DNA of 64,000 nt, taken from assembly GCF_900185715.1 (NCBI RefSeq), contig NZ_FYAS01000031.1, positions 1-64,000 on the forward strand. The letters are read 5' to 3'. How positions within the stretch are numbered: the stretch's first letter is position 1; every line of letters starts with the position of its first letter. The DNA comes from Allobosea sp. CS1GBMeth4. Its GTDB lineage: Bacteria > Pseudomonadota > Alphaproteobacteria > Rhizobiales > Beijerinckiaceae. Of the stretch, positions 47,433 through 56,743 are shown piece by piece. Under the pieces are notes generated by a model that was not told the origin of the DNA, ran no database searches, and saw nothing but the letters and a program-made list of their open reading frames with translations. The translations under genes and the position numbers were made by a program.

Positions 47433-47605
47433 CGTCTCTAACAACCCCCGGCCCGCCCGTCGGCGAAGCAAGACAGCGCTGCGGCCGGCCCCTTGCGGAG
47501 GCCGGCACGTCTGCGCTGCTTAACCGCTTTGCGCGCTGCATTGCAACTCGTATAAGCACGCACCGCTTTGAGACCTTTTGCCGCCTTGCGAGCTTTCCCC
47601 AGCCA

Positions 47606-48343
47606 ATGCCCAATCCGCTGATCCTGATCCCGGCCCGCATGCAGGCGACGCGCCTGCCGGGCAAGCCGCTGGCCGACATTCTGGGCGAGCCGATGATCGT
47701 CCGGGTCTGGCGCCGCGCCATCGAGGCGCGCATCGGCGAGGTCATCGTCGCTACCGACGACGAGCGCATCCTCGCGGCGGTCGAGCAGGCCGGCGGCCGC
47801 GCGGTGATGACCAGCCCCGCGCACCAGACCGGCTCCGACCGGATCAAGGAAGCCGCCGACATCGTCGACCCGGAGGGGCGGCACGACATCATCGTCAACG
47901 TCCAGGGCGATTTCCCGACCTTGGCTCCGGCTGCGATCGCCGCCGCGATCGAGCCCCTGGCCGACCCGGCGGTCGACATCGCGACCCTCGCCGGCGAGAT
48001 CACCGACGACGAGGAGAAGAGCGCGCCGAGCGTCGTCAAGCTGATCGGCAGCGAGGTTTCGCCGGGCCGGATGCGGGCACTCTATTTCACCAGGGCGACG
48101 GCGCCTTACGGCGACGGCCCGCTCTATCACCATGTCGGTCTCTACGCCTATCGCCGCCGGGCGCTCGACCGCTTCGTCGCGCTGCCGCAATCGCCGCTCG
48201 AGCTTCGCGAGAAGCTGGAGCAACTGCGGGCGCTCGAGGACGGCATGCGCATCGATGCGATGATCATCGATCACGTCCCGCGCGGCGTCGACACGCCGCC
48301 CGATCTGGACCGCGCCCGCGCCTTCCTGACCTCCCGCGCCTGA
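47606..48343 (+). CDS. kdsB: 3-deoxy-manno-octulosonate cytidylyltransferase
   Basis: KdsB activates KDO as CMP-KDO for lipopolysaccharide core synthesis. The 245-residue product shows the nucleotide site [18 protein letters not shown] at the start, [21 protein letters not shown] and the metal/substrate motif [12 protein letters not shown]. The usual sequence is NVQGDEP; here Phe replaces Glu, and Asp is kept. Length fits the family. It begins 96 bases before the prephenate dehydratase pair of genes and is divergent from the cytochrome c gene. Confidence 0.93.
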   Translation: MPNPLILIPARMQATRLPGKPLADILGEPMIVRVWRRAIEARIGEVIVATDDERILAAVEQAGGRAVMTSPAHQTGSDRIKEAADIVDPEGRHDIIVNVQGDFPTLAPAAIAAAIEPLADPAVDIATLAGEITDDEEKSAPSVVKLIGSEVSPGRMRALYFTRATAPYGDGPLYHHVGLYAYRRRALDRFVALPQSPLELREKLEQLRALEDGMRIDAMIIDHVPRGVDTPPDLDRARAFLTSRA

Positions 48344-48439
48344 TCGGTGAATACGTCTCCGAACTTATGATAGAGAACGCGTGACCCGTCAGATTGCCGC
48401 GATCTGACCGGCGCGTGCCCTGAGCCTGAAAGTCCGCCA

Positions 48440-49294
48440 ATGCCAGTCGTCGTTTCCTATCAGGGCGAGCCCGGAGCCTTCTCCTCGCAGGCCGCTTTGC
48501 AGGTCTTCCCGGATTGCGAGCTCCTGCCGTGCCGGACCTTCGAGGACGCGCTCGCCGCTGTCTCGGACGGCACCGCCCGCTACGGCATGATTCCGATCGA
48601 CAACTCGATCGCCGGACGCGTCGCCGACATCCACCATCTCCTGCCGCGCTCCGGCCTGCACATCATCGGCGAGCACTTCCTGCCGATCCGCTTCCATCTG
48701 ATGGCGGTCGAGGGCGCGACCCTGGCGACGCTGAAGACCGTGCAGAGCCACATCCATGCGCTCGGCCAGTGCCGCAAAATCATCCGCAAGCTCGGCCTCA
48801 AGGCCGAGGTCGCGGCCGACACCGCCGGCTCGGCCCGGCAGGTGGCCGAGGCCGGCGACCCGACCCGGGCCGCCATCGCCCCGCACATCGCCGCCGAGGT
48901 CTACGGCCTCAAGATTCTGATGGAGGACATCGAGGACGAGAAGCACAACACCACGCGCTTCGTCGTGCTCTCGAAATATCCCGAATTCGCCCGCCAGGGC
49001 GCCGGCAAGACGGTGACGACGCTGATCTTCCAGGTCCGGAACCTGCCGGCGGCGCTGTACAAGGCGCTCGGCGGCTTCGCCACCAACGGCATCAACATGA
49101 CCAAGCTCGAGAGCTACATGGTCGACGGCCTTTTCTCGGCGACGATGTTCTACAGCGACGTCGAGGGCCATCCCGACGATCCGGCGCTGAAGCGCGCGCT
49201 CGACGAGCTCGCCTTCTTCTCCAAGGAGATGAAGATTCTCGGCGTCTACCCGGCGAGCGAGTTCCGCGAGAGCTTCCCGGAGCCGGGGGAGTAG
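48440..49294 (+). CDS. Prephenate dehydratase with ACT domain
   Basis: The 284-residue enzyme makes phenylpyruvate from prephenate in phenylalanine synthesis. The catalytic domain has SYQGEPGAFSSQAA, the PIDNSIAGRV block, and the essential TRF triad in HNTTRFVVLS (~168–177). The C-terminal ACT domain (~190–275) has the glycine-region QVRNLPAALYKALGGFA. The Phe-binding motif normally written ESRP is ESYM here, a form I associate with alphaproteobacterial enzymes. It has no chorismate mutase part. Confidence 0.92.
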   Translation: MPVVVSYQGEPGAFSSQAALQVFPDCELLPCRTFEDALAAVSDGTARYGMIPIDNSIAGRVADIHHLLPRSGLHIIGEHFLPIRFHLMAVEGATLATLKTVQSHIHALGQCRKIIRKLGLKAEVAADTAGSARQVAEAGDPTRAAIAPHIAAEVYGLKILMEDIEDEKHNTTRFVVLSKYPEFARQGAGKTVTTLIFQVRNLPAALYKALGGFATNGINMTKLESYMVDGLFSATMFYSDVEGHPDDPALKRALDELAFFSKEMKILGVYPASEFRESFPEPGE

Positions 49295-49303
49295 GTACTT
49301 GCA

Positions 49304-49408
49304 TCATGCTCGGGCTCGACCGAGCATCTCGGGCCGGAGGAAGTGCCAGCCGGCGCTTTCTCGTCAGGAGCTTGTCGGGTCTCCGCTTCGCTCCGCCCGA
49401 GAATGACG
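49304..49408. repeat. Dispersed palindromic intergenic repeat, copy 2
   Basis: The left end TCATGCTCGGGC and right end GCCCGAGAATGACG are inverted versions of each other with one mismatch. The interior is GC-rich and partly palindromic. It lies between the convergent prephenate dehydratase and nudC genes. It belongs to the same subfamily as copy 3 at 51.4 kb. Confidence 0.65.
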
Positions 49409-49421
49409 CGGCGCCGAAGGA

Positions 49422-50378
49422 TCAGGGCTCCTCGCCGTCCACCGCCCAGGCCTTCAGGATGGTGTTGGCGATCGCCATATGCGGCGGGCAGAACAGGTTG
49501 TCGGGGTGCTTGCCCTCCAGCATCTGCAGCGCCTCTTCGCGGCTGAACCAGCGACCGGCCTCGAGCTCGGTGCCATCGAGGACGATGTCGTCGTTCAGCG
49601 CCTCGGCGAGGCAGCCGATCATCAGCGAGCCGGGGAAGGGCCAGGGCTGCGAGGCGAGGTAGCGCACCGTGCCGGTCCTCAGGCCGGCTTCTTCCCAGGT
49701 CTCGCGGCGCACCGCGTCCTCAAAGGTCTCGCCCGGCTCGACGAAGCCGGCGATGCAGGAATACATGCCGGGCGCGAAGCGGGCCTGGCGCGCCAGCAGG
49801 CAGTTGTCGCCGCGCACCGCCAGCATGATTACGACCGGGTCGGTGCGCGGGAAATGCTGGGCGCCGCAGGCTTCGCATTGCCGCTTCCAGCCGGCCGAGG
49901 CGAGACTGGTCGGCGCGCCGCACTGGGCGCAGCAGCGATGGCGCGCATGCCAGTCGAGCAGGGCCTTGGCCTCGCCGAGCGGCCCGAGCTCCTCGTTCGG
50001 CACCAGCCGCTTGAGGGCCACGCTGCGCAGGTCGCTGACCACGAGCACGGCCTGATCGCGCAGGCCGTCCAGCAAGTCGCGGTCGATCAGCCGGCCGAAG
50101 CGCGGCGCCCCGTCCGGGGCGACCCCGAGGAAGACCTCCTCCAGCGCGTCGCCGAGCCCGTCGGCGCCGCTTTCGTCGAACCAGACGCTCTGGGTCTCGG
50201 CGCCGGTCCGCAACAGGATCGGCGTCTCGCCGGCGACGACGGTGAAGCGGGCATCGCTGCGCGCGCGCAGTTCGGCGACCTCGTCCGGCCGGTCGCGCAG
50301 GTCGGCGCGGCGGTCGAGCGGGCTGGTGGCGAATCCGGTCTGGGCTGAGCGTTCTTTGCGGCGGGAGGCGTCGTTCAT
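49422..50378 (-). CDS. nudC: NAD+ diphosphatase / NADH pyrophosphatase (Nudix)
   Basis: NudC hydrolyses NAD(H) and can remove NAD caps from RNA. The 318-residue product has an N-terminal substrate domain, a four-Cys zinc ribbon (CAQCG … CEACG) around 150–175, and the Nudix box GFVEPGETFEDAVRRETWEE (GX5EX7REUXEEXGU complete). The SQPWPFPGSLM motif after the box distinguishes NADH pyrophosphatases from other Nudix enzymes. Confidence 0.95.
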   Translation of the reverse strand: MNDASRRKERSAQTGFATSPLDRRADLRDRPDEVAELRARSDARFTVVAGETPILLRTGAETQSVWFDESGADGLGDALEEVFLGVAPDGAPRFGRLIDRDLLDGLRDQAVLVVSDLRSVALKRLVPNEELGPLGEAKALLDWHARHRCCAQCGAPTSLASAGWKRQCEACGAQHFPRTDPVVIMLAVRGDNCLLARQARFAPGMYSCIAGFVEPGETFEDAVRRETWEEAGLRTGTVRYLASQPWPFPGSLMIGCLAEALNDDIVLDGTELEAGRWFSREEALQMLEGKHPDNLFCPPHMAIANTILKAWAVDGEEP

Positions 50379-50471
50379 GCCTCCGTCCTACTCCGCTTTC
50401 GGTTCGACCGGAACGGGGTCGAAAGCAGAATTATACGTATGCGAACGTTCGTCGGCCGCCGGACGCCGCGC

Positions 50472-51359
50472 TCAGCCGTTCCCGCGTCCGCGCAGCAGCT
50501 GGATGATGCCGGAGAAGTCGGTGCCGCCTTCGCCCCAGGCGTTGTGCAGCCCGTAGACCTGCGCCGCCGCGGCGCCGAGCGGCGTCGAGGCGCCGGCCGC
50601 CTGCGCCGCCTCCTGGGCGAGCTTGAGGTCCTTCAGCATCAGCGCCGAGGCGAAGCCGGGCTTGTAGTCGTTGTTGGCCGGCGAGGTCGGCACGGGTCCC
50701 GGCACCGGGCAATAGGTCGTCAGCGACCAGCACTGGCCCGAGGAGGTCGAGGCGACGTCGAACAGAGCCTGATGCGACAGCCCCAGCTTCTCGGCCAGCA
50801 CGAAGGCCTCGGAGACCCCGATCATCGAGATGCCGAGGATCATGTTGTTGCAGATCTTCGCCGCCTGGCCGTTGCCGGCATCGCCGCAATGCACGACCTT
50901 CTTGCCCATGGCCGAGAGGATCGGCTGGCCGCGCTCGAAGGCGTCCGCCCCGCCGCCGACCATGAAGGTCAGGGTCGCGCCCTGGGCGCCGCCGACGCCG
51001 CCCGAGACCGGCGCGTCGAGCGAGAGGCAGCCGCGCTCGGCCGCCAGCGCATGCGCCTTGCGGGCGCTCTCGACATCGATGGTCGAGGAATCGATCAGCA
51101 GCGTGCCCGGCTTCACCGCCGGCAGGATGTCGGCCCAGACCCCCAGCACATGCTTGCCGGCCGGCAGCATGGTGACGACGATCTCGGCCTCGGCGACGGC
51201 CTCCTTCGCCGAGCCGGCGATGCCGACTCCGAGTGCCGCCGCGGCGTCCTTCGAGGCCTGGACGAGGTCGAAGGCGGAGACCTTGTGCCCGGCCTTGACC
51301 AGGTTGCCGGCCATCGGCCCGCCCATATTGCCGAGGCCGATGAAGGCGATGGTGCTCAT
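50472..51359 (-). CDS. mmsB: 3-hydroxyisobutyrate dehydrogenase
   Basis: MmsB oxidises 3-hydroxyisobutyrate to methylmalonate semialdehyde in valine breakdown, with NAD+. The 295-residue product has the Rossmann start FIGLGNMGGPMAGNLVKAGH, the substrate loop DAPVSGGVGGA and the catalytic Lys in GNGQAAKICNNM. I start at ATG 51359 (MSTIAF). It lies downstream of the acyl-CoA dehydrogenase and mmsA genes, separated from them by a palindromic repeat. Confidence 0.94.
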   Translation of the reverse strand: MSTIAFIGLGNMGGPMAGNLVKAGHKVSAFDLVQASKDAAAALGVGIAGSAKEAVAEAEIVVTMLPAGKHVLGVWADILPAVKPGTLLIDSSTIDVESARKAHALAAERGCLSLDAPVSGGVGGAQGATLTFMVGGGADAFERGQPILSAMGKKVVHCGDAGNGQAAKICNNMILGISMIGVSEAFVLAEKLGLSHQALFDVASTSSGQCWSLTTYCPVPGPVPTSPANNDYKPGFASALMLKDLKLAQEAAQAAGASTPLGAAAAQVYGLHNAWGEGGTDFSGIIQLLRGRGNG

Positions 51360-51385
51360 GGTCGTGTCCTTCCCACTATCGTTCG

Positions 51386-51463
51386 CGTCATGCTCGGGCG
51401 CAGACCCGAGCATCTCTCTCAGGAGATTCTCGGGTCTGCGCTTCGCTTCGCCCGAGAATGACG
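51386..51463. repeat. Dispersed palindromic intergenic repeat, copy 3
   Basis: The 78-base element has ends CGTCATGCTCGGGCG and CGCCCGAGAATGACG, inverted with one mismatch. A perfect inner stem pairs CGCAGACCCGAG with CTCGGGTCTGCG. It fills almost the whole gap between the acyl-CoA dehydrogenase and mmsB genes on the same strand, so it would form a strong hairpin inside the operon message. Confidence 0.78.
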
Positions 51464-51471
51464 TCTTAGCC

Positions 51472-52620
51472 TCAATTCCCCTTCGCCCGCCCGACCAGCG
51501 AGCGCGCCACGATCATCCGCATCACCTCGTTGGTCCCTTCCAGGATCTGGTGCACCCGGAGATCGCGGACGATCTTCTCGATGCCGTAATCGGCGAGATA
51601 GCCATAGCCGCCATGGATCTGAAGCGCCTGGTTGGCGACCTCGAAACCGGTGTCGGTGGCGACGCGCTTGGCCATGGCGCAGAGCTTGCTCGCATCCGGC
51701 GCCTTCGCGTCGAGCGCCGCGGCGGCGCGCCAGAGGAAGGTGCGGGCCGCCTCCAGTTCGATCGCCATGTCGGCAAGCTTGAACTGCAGCGCCTGGAAAT
51801 CGGCGATGCGGGAACCGAACGCCTTGCGCTCCTGGGCGTAGGCCAGCGCCTTGTCGAGCGCGCCCTGCGCCCCGCCGATCGAGCAGGCGCCGATATTGAG
51901 CCGCCCGCCATCGAGCCCGGCCATGGCGATCTTGAAGCCGATGCCTTCCGGGCCGATCCGGTTGGCGACCGGGACGCGGCAGTTCTCGAAGATCACCGCG
52001 CGCGTCGGCTGGGCGTTCCAGCCCATCTTCTTCTCGTTGGCGCCGAAGGAGAGGCCGGGCGTGCCCTTCTCGACGACGATGGTCGAGATGCCGGACGGGC
52101 CGGCCTCGCCGGTGCGGACCATCACGACATAGATGTCCGAGACCCCGGCGCCGGAGATGAACTGCTTCTGGCCGTCGAGCACGTAATGATCGCCGTCGCG
52201 CACGGCTTTCGTCTTCAGCGCCGCGGCGTCCGAGCCGGCGCCGGGCTCGGTCAGGCAATAGCTCGCCAGATGCTCCATGGTGCAGAGCTTCGGCAGGTAG
52301 GTCTGCCGCTGCTCCTGCGACCCGTAGCGGTCGATCATCCAGGCGCACATGTTGTGGATCGAGATATAGGCCGCGACCGTCGGACAGCCGGTCGAGAGCG
52401 CCTCGAAGATCAGCGCCGCGTCGAGCCGGGTCAGGCCGGAGCCGCCGACATCCTCGGCGATATAGACCCCGCCCATGCCGAGCGCGGCGGCGTGCCGCAT
52501 CTCCTCGACCGGGAAATGCTTCTCCTCGTCCCAGCGCACGGCGTGAGGCGCCAGGGTCTCGGCAGCGAAACCCTGGGCCATGTCGCGGATCGCGATCTGG
52601 TCTTCGGTGAGGGAGAACAC
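51472..52620 (-). CDS. Acyl-CoA dehydrogenase, probably isobutyryl-CoA specific
   Basis: The 382-residue flavoenzyme has the acyl-CoA dehydrogenase signatures: [19 protein letters not shown] with the FAD/substrate loop, the C-terminal [20 protein letters not shown], and the catalytic Glu in [15 protein letters not shown]. Its place between mmsA and mmsB makes isobutyryl-CoA, the valine intermediate, the likely substrate; sequence alone would also allow other short branched acyl-CoAs. It starts 24 bases after mmsA ends. Confidence 0.9.
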   Translation of the reverse strand: MFSLTEDQIAIRDMAQGFAAETLAPHAVRWDEEKHFPVEEMRHAAALGMGGVYIAEDVGGSGLTRLDAALIFEALSTGCPTVAAYISIHNMCAWMIDRYGSQEQRQTYLPKLCTMEHLASYCLTEPGAGSDAAALKTKAVRDGDHYVLDGQKQFISGAGVSDIYVVMVRTGEAGPSGISTIVVEKGTPGLSFGANEKKMGWNAQPTRAVIFENCRVPVANRIGPEGIGFKIAMAGLDGGRLNIGACSIGGAQGALDKALAYAQERKAFGSRIADFQALQFKLADMAIELEAARTFLWRAAAALDAKAPDASKLCAMAKRVATDTGFEVANQALQIHGGYGYLADYGIEKIVRDLRVHQILEGTNEVMRMIVARSLVGRAKGN

Positions 52621-52644
52621 GATCCGATCTCCTTCGCTGTCGGC

Positions 52645-54141
52645 TCAACCCATGGTCGGGATGACGAAGCTGGCGCCGTCCTTGATGCCCGAGGGCCAGC
52701 GCGCCGTCACCGTCTTGGTCTTGGTGTAGAAGCGGATCGAATCCGGGCCGTGCTGGTTGAGATCGCCGAAGGAGGAACGCTTCCAGCCGCCGAAGGTGTA
52801 GTAGGCCAGCGGCACCGGGATCGGCACGTTGATACCGACCATGCCGACCTGGACCTTGGAGGCGAAGTCGCGCGCCGCGTCGCCATCGCGGGTGAAGATC
52901 GCGGTGCCGTTGCCGTATTCGTGGTCGTTGGTCAGCTTCAGCGCCTGGTCGTAGCTGTCGGCGCGCAGCACCGAGAGGACCGGCCCGAAGATTTCCTCCT
53001 TGTAGATGCGCATCTCCGGCGTGACGTGGTCGAACAGGCAGCCGCCGACATAGAAGCCGTTCTCGTAGCCCTGCATCCTGAAGTCGCGGCCGTCGACCAC
53101 GAGCTTGGCGCCTTCCTGGACGCCGATGTCGACATAGTTCTTGATCTTCTCCATCGCCGCCTTGGTGACGACCGGTCCGTAATCGGCGCTGGCGTCGGTC
53201 GAGGGGCCGATCTTCAGGCTTTCGACGCGCGGGATGAGCCGCTTCACCAGCTCGTCGGCGGTGGCCTTGCCGACCGGGACCGCGACCGAGATCGCCATGC
53301 AGCGCTCGCCGGCCGAGCCGTAGCCGGCGCCGATCAGCGCGTCGACGGCCTGGTCCATGTCGGCGTCGGGCATGATGATCATGTGGTTCTTGGCGCCGCC
53401 GAAGCACTGCACGCGCTTACCCGCCGCGCAGCCGCGGGCGTAGATGTACTCGGCGATCGGGGTCGAGCCGACGAAGCCGACCGCCTTGATGTCGTGGTCG
53501 TCGAGGATGGCGTCGACCGCTTCCTTGTCGCCGTTGACGACGTTGAGGATGCCGGGAGGGCCGCCGGCCTCGATGAACAGCTCGGCGAGGCGCATCGGCA
53601 CGCCGGGATCGCGCTCCGACGGCTTCAGGATGAAGGCGTTGCCGCAGGCGATGGCGGGGCCGAGCTTCCACAGCGGGATCATCGCCGGGAAGTTGAACGG
53701 GGTGATGCCGGCGACGACGCCGAGCGGCTGGCGCAGCGAATAGATGTCGATGCCCGGGCCGGCGCCGTCGGTGAACTCGCCCTTCATCAGATTGGGCACG
53801 CCGAGCGAGAATTCGACGACCTCGACGCCGCGCTGGATGTCGCCCTTGGCGTCGGGGATGGTCTTGCCGTGCTCGCGGGCGAGCAGTTCGGCGAGCTCGT
53901 CGTTGTTCTGCGCGATCAGGTCGAGGAACTTCATCAGCACGCGGGCGCGGCGCTGCGGGTTGACCGCTGCCCATTTCGGCTGGGCTTCGAGCGCGTTCTC
54001 GACCGCGGCGCGCAGCTCCTTCTGCGAGGCGAGCGCCACCTTCGCGATCACCGAGCCGTCCATCGGCTGATAGACGTCGGCCGTGCGGCCGGAGGTGCCG
54101 GCGACGTGCTTGCCGCCGATGAAGTGACCGATCTGACGCAT
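52645..54141 (-). CDS. mmsA: CoA-acylating methylmalonate-semialdehyde dehydrogenase
   Basis: MmsA converts methylmalonate semialdehyde to propionyl-CoA, the last special step of valine breakdown. The 498-residue aldehyde dehydrogenase has TPFNFPAMIPLWKLGPAIA, GSTPIAEYIYARGCAAGKRV and the catalytic Cys in SAGERCMAISVAVPVG. The early FIGGKHVAGTSGRTADVYQP is typical of MmsA. It leads the leftward valine operon and is divergent from a LysR regulator across a 121-base gap. Confidence 0.95.
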   Translation of the reverse strand: MRQIGHFIGGKHVAGTSGRTADVYQPMDGSVIAKVALASQKELRAAVENALEAQPKWAAVNPQRRARVLMKFLDLIAQNNDELAELLAREHGKTIPDAKGDIQRGVEVVEFSLGVPNLMKGEFTDGAGPGIDIYSLRQPLGVVAGITPFNFPAMIPLWKLGPAIACGNAFILKPSERDPGVPMRLAELFIEAGGPPGILNVVNGDKEAVDAILDDHDIKAVGFVGSTPIAEYIYARGCAAGKRVQCFGGAKNHMIIMPDADMDQAVDALIGAGYGSAGERCMAISVAVPVGKATADELVKRLIPRVESLKIGPSTDASADYGPVVTKAAMEKIKNYVDIGVQEGAKLVVDGRDFRMQGYENGFYVGGCLFDHVTPEMRIYKEEIFGPVLSVLRADSYDQALKLTNDHEYGNGTAIFTRDGDAARDFASKVQVGMVGINVPIPVPLAYYTFGGWKRSSFGDLNQHGPDSIRFYTKTKTVTARWPSGIKDGASFVIPTMG

Positions 54142-54262
54142 GGCGTCCTCCCCTAAAGTCGTGTGCCGCGGATTGGCCCTACCCCTATCATTATCGTTTG
54201 CGCACGGCTATAGGCGGTTATCGGCCAAGGTCGTGCGAAAACACAGATATGGGAGGAGCGCC

Positions 54263-55201
54263 GTGGAACGGTTCGACTGGGACGATCTGCGCTTCTTCCT
54301 CGCCGTCGCCCGTTCGGGCCGTCTCACGGCCGCAGCGCGCCGGTTGGGGGCGGATCACGCCACGGTCTCGCGCCGCATCACCTCGCTGGAGGAATCGCTC
54401 AAGGCCAAGCTGTTCGAGCGCCGCCCGCAGGGCTATGCGCTGACCGGCCATGGCGAGCAGCTCCTCGCCAAGGCCGAGAGCATGGAGACCGAGGCCCTCG
54501 CCATCCAGAGCGAGATCGGCGGCGCCGACATGGCGCTGTCGGGCACCGTCCGGATCGGCGCGCCGGACGGTTTCGGCTCGACCTTCCTGGCCCCGCGCTT
54601 CGCCGGCTTCGCCAAGGCCTATCCGGGGCTGGAGCTCCAGCTCATCGCCATGCCGCGCCTGCTCTCGCTGTCGAAGCGCGAGGCCGACGTCGCGATCACG
54701 CTCGCCCCGCCGAAGGAGGGCAAGGTCGTCGCCCGCAAGCTCTGCGACTACCGGCTCGGTCTTTACGCTTCGCAGGACTATCTCGACGCGATGCCGCCGA
54801 TCGCGGCGGCGGAGGATCTCTTCGCCCACCGCATCGTCGGCTATATCGACGATCTGATCTTCACCCCCGAGCTCGACTATCTCGACGAGGTCGCCAAGGG
54901 TCTGCGGGCGCAGATCCAGAGCTCGAGCGTGCTGGCGCAGATGAACGCCGTGGCCGCGGGCGCCGGGATCGGCGTGATCCATCATTTCATGGCCGTCGAC
55001 GAGCCGCGGCTCGTTCCGGTCCTGGCCGAGAGCGTCTCGATCACCCGCTCCTTCTGGCTGCTCGTCCACGCCGATCTCAAGGACGTCGCCCGGGTGCGCG
55101 CCGTCGTCGACTTCATCGTGCGCGAGTCGAAGGCCAATCGTGCCCTGCTGATGGGCGAGGCGATGGCGGGGGCGGGTCGGGCGGTCGTGGCGGCCGATTG
55201 A
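54263..55201 (+). CDS. LysR-family transcriptional regulator
   Basis: The 312-residue regulator has an N-terminal winged helix (FDWDDLRFFLAVARSGRLT, then AARRLGADHATVSRRITSLE) and a C-terminal effector-binding domain. A GTG start at 54263, behind GGGAGGAG, fits better than upstream alternatives. Being divergent from mmsA, it probably controls the valine operon, sensing a pathway intermediate. The gap contains a motif TATCGTTTGCGCA-like near 54190, and a related TATCGTTCGCG occurs near 51378 before mmsB. Both are weak operator candidates. Confidence 0.9.
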   Translation: MERFDWDDLRFFLAVARSGRLTAAARRLGADHATVSRRITSLEESLKAKLFERRPQGYALTGHGEQLLAKAESMETEALAIQSEIGGADMALSGTVRIGAPDGFGSTFLAPRFAGFAKAYPGLELQLIAMPRLLSLSKREADVAITLAPPKEGKVVARKLCDYRLGLYASQDYLDAMPPIAAAEDLFAHRIVGYIDDLIFTPELDYLDEVAKGLRAQIQSSSVLAQMNAVAAGAGIGVIHHFMAVDEPRLVPVLAESVSITRSFWLLVHADLKDVARVRAVVDFIVRESKANRALLMGEAMAGAGRAVVAAD

Positions 55202-55215
55202 CGGCGGCGACGGCC

Positions 55216-56520
55216 TTACGAGGCCACGTGCACGCAGTTGCGCCCGTTGTGCTTGGCCGCATAGAGCGCGCGGTCGGCCGCGATGAGATGCTGGTCGAGC
55301 TTGCCGGTCCCGTCGATCTCGGCGACGCCGATCGAAACCGTCAGCGTGACCGGCCGATCCTCGACCAGCAATGTCTCATGCGAGATGTCGAGCCGAATAT
55401 GATCGCTGAGGCGCAGCGCGGCCTTGGCGTTCAGGCCCGGGAACAGGATGGCGAATTCCTCGCCGCCGATCCTGGCGAGCAGATGGCCGCTTCCCTCGAC
55501 CGACTGGGCCAGGTAGCGCGCCACCTTGGCTAGGGCCTGGTCGCCGAAATCGTGGCCGTAGCTGTCGTTCAGCTGCTTGAAGTCGTCGATGTCGAGGATC
55601 GCGACGGCGCTCTTCAGGTTCTTGGCCTGGGCTTCCTCGATCAGCTTGCCGGCATGCTCGAAGAAATGGCGCCGGTTGAACAGGCCCGTCAGCGCGTCGC
55701 GGGCGGCGAGACTGTGAAGCTGCTCGATCTGCTCCAGCGTCTCGACATTGCTCGCGATCCGGCATTGCAGCTCTTCCGGAATGAACGGCATCGAGATGAA
55801 GTCGTTCGCCCCGGCCTTGAGGAAGCCGACCGAGACCATGCGGTCGCTCGACGACGAGATGCCGATCAGGCGCAGCCGGTCGGAGGCGAACTGTCGGCGG
55901 ATCCGGCGCGTCAGCTCGTATCCGTCGATATCCGGCATGTAGTAATCGCTCACCACCAGACGGATGGCGGGATCCGCCTGCAGCTGCGACAGCGCCTCGG
56001 CCCCGGAATCCGCTTCGATCACCCTGTATTGCTGCACCTTCAGCATATGGGCCAGCAGCTTTCGGGTCGCTGCGGTGTCGTCGACGACGAGAATGCGCGT
56101 CAGCCGGTTGGCCAGGGCGCGCTTGACCGTTCCGACCACCGTTTCGAGCGCGAAGGCGCTGTCTTTCGGCACATAGTCGATGACGTCGCGCTCCATGATG
56201 CGGTTGCGCGTCTCCATATCGAAACTGGCCGTATGGACGATGGTCGGGATGTGGCGCTGGATGGTGAAGTCGATCGCCTCGCCGCGCGGGGCGTCGGGCA
56301 GGTTCAGGTCGACGACCGCCATGGTGAAGGCGGCGCGATCCTCGGTGACGACCTCGTGCAACTCGTTGAGCGACTGGCAGACGACGATGGGCAGGCGAAT
56401 CTCGGCTTCGAGGCGGCGCGACAGGGCTAGTGCATAGGTCCGCGAATCCTCGACGACGAGGATCTTCTGCGGCTCGGAAACAGGCTCGCTCTGGCGGCGG
56501 TCGATTGCACGAAAGGCCAT
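55216..56520 (-). CDS. Double-receiver GGDEF response regulator (PleD-like)
   Basis: The ~434-residue protein has two receiver domains and a C-terminal diguanylate cyclase. Receiver 1 is complete (VVEDSRT, phospho-Asp in VVDLNLPD, VPKD). Receiver 2 keeps VVDDTAA and SDYYMPD, but its usual Lys-Pro reads SMPFIPE, so Lys is lost. The cyclase motif is GGEEF in LLARIGGEEFAIL. The upstream inhibitory RxxD site is absent (GSGH), so product feedback is unlikely there. The start is ATG 56520 or GTG 56529. The layout matches PleD, a cell-pole development regulator in Caulobacter. A CtrA-type box lies upstream. Confidence 0.88.
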   Translation of the reverse strand: MAFRAIDRRQSEPVSEPQKILVVEDSRTYALALSRRLEAEIRLPIVVCQSLNELHEVVTEDRAAFTMAVVDLNLPDAPRGEAIDFTIQRHIPTIVHTASFDMETRNRIMERDVIDYVPKDSAFALETVVGTVKRALANRLTRILVVDDTAATRKLLAHMLKVQQYRVIEADSGAEALSQLQADPAIRLVVSDYYMPDIDGYELTRRIRRQFASDRLRLIGISSSSDRMVSVGFLKAGANDFISMPFIPEELQCRIASNVETLEQIEQLHSLAARDALTGLFNRRHFFEHAGKLIEEAQAKNLKSAVAILDIDDFKQLNDSYGHDFGDQALAKVARYLAQSVEGSGHLLARIGGEEFAILFPGLNAKAALRLSDHIRLDISHETLLVEDRPVTLTVSIGVAEIDGTGKLDQHLIAADRALYAAKHNGRNCVHVAS

Positions 56521-56626
56521 TGGGCTCACAAGTCCCTGATCGGCGCCGGCGGGGCGTGCGGCTGGTTTCGAGTCCTGCCTCGCGGTCGAGGGGCGAACTC
56601 AATGTGGCAACCATCCTGCCGTAACG

Positions 56627-56643
56627 TTAAATTGAGCTTAACC
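56627..56643. promoter_or_regulatory. CtrA-type binding site
   Basis: TTAAATTGAGCTTAACC is an exact match to TTAA-N7-TTAA plus the favoured CC, the CtrA cell-cycle regulator consensus. It lies about 107 bases before the leftward PleD-like gene, in an AT-rich patch where its promoter is expected. Confidence 0.6.
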
Positions 56644-56743
56644 ATGCCTGCTTAGAGCCGGATCCGGTCAGGTTGGATCAATCTGATCGGTAAAGCGGTC
56701 TCTAGAACGCCGCGGCTGGGCTGCTCGCGCCGCGACGATGCGT

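Noticed and set aside
50830..54156. A 1108-residue rightward open frame over the valine genes
   Set aside because: It runs antisense to mmsB, the acyl-CoA dehydrogenase and mmsA, all with clear motifs. Its own composition is shadow-like.
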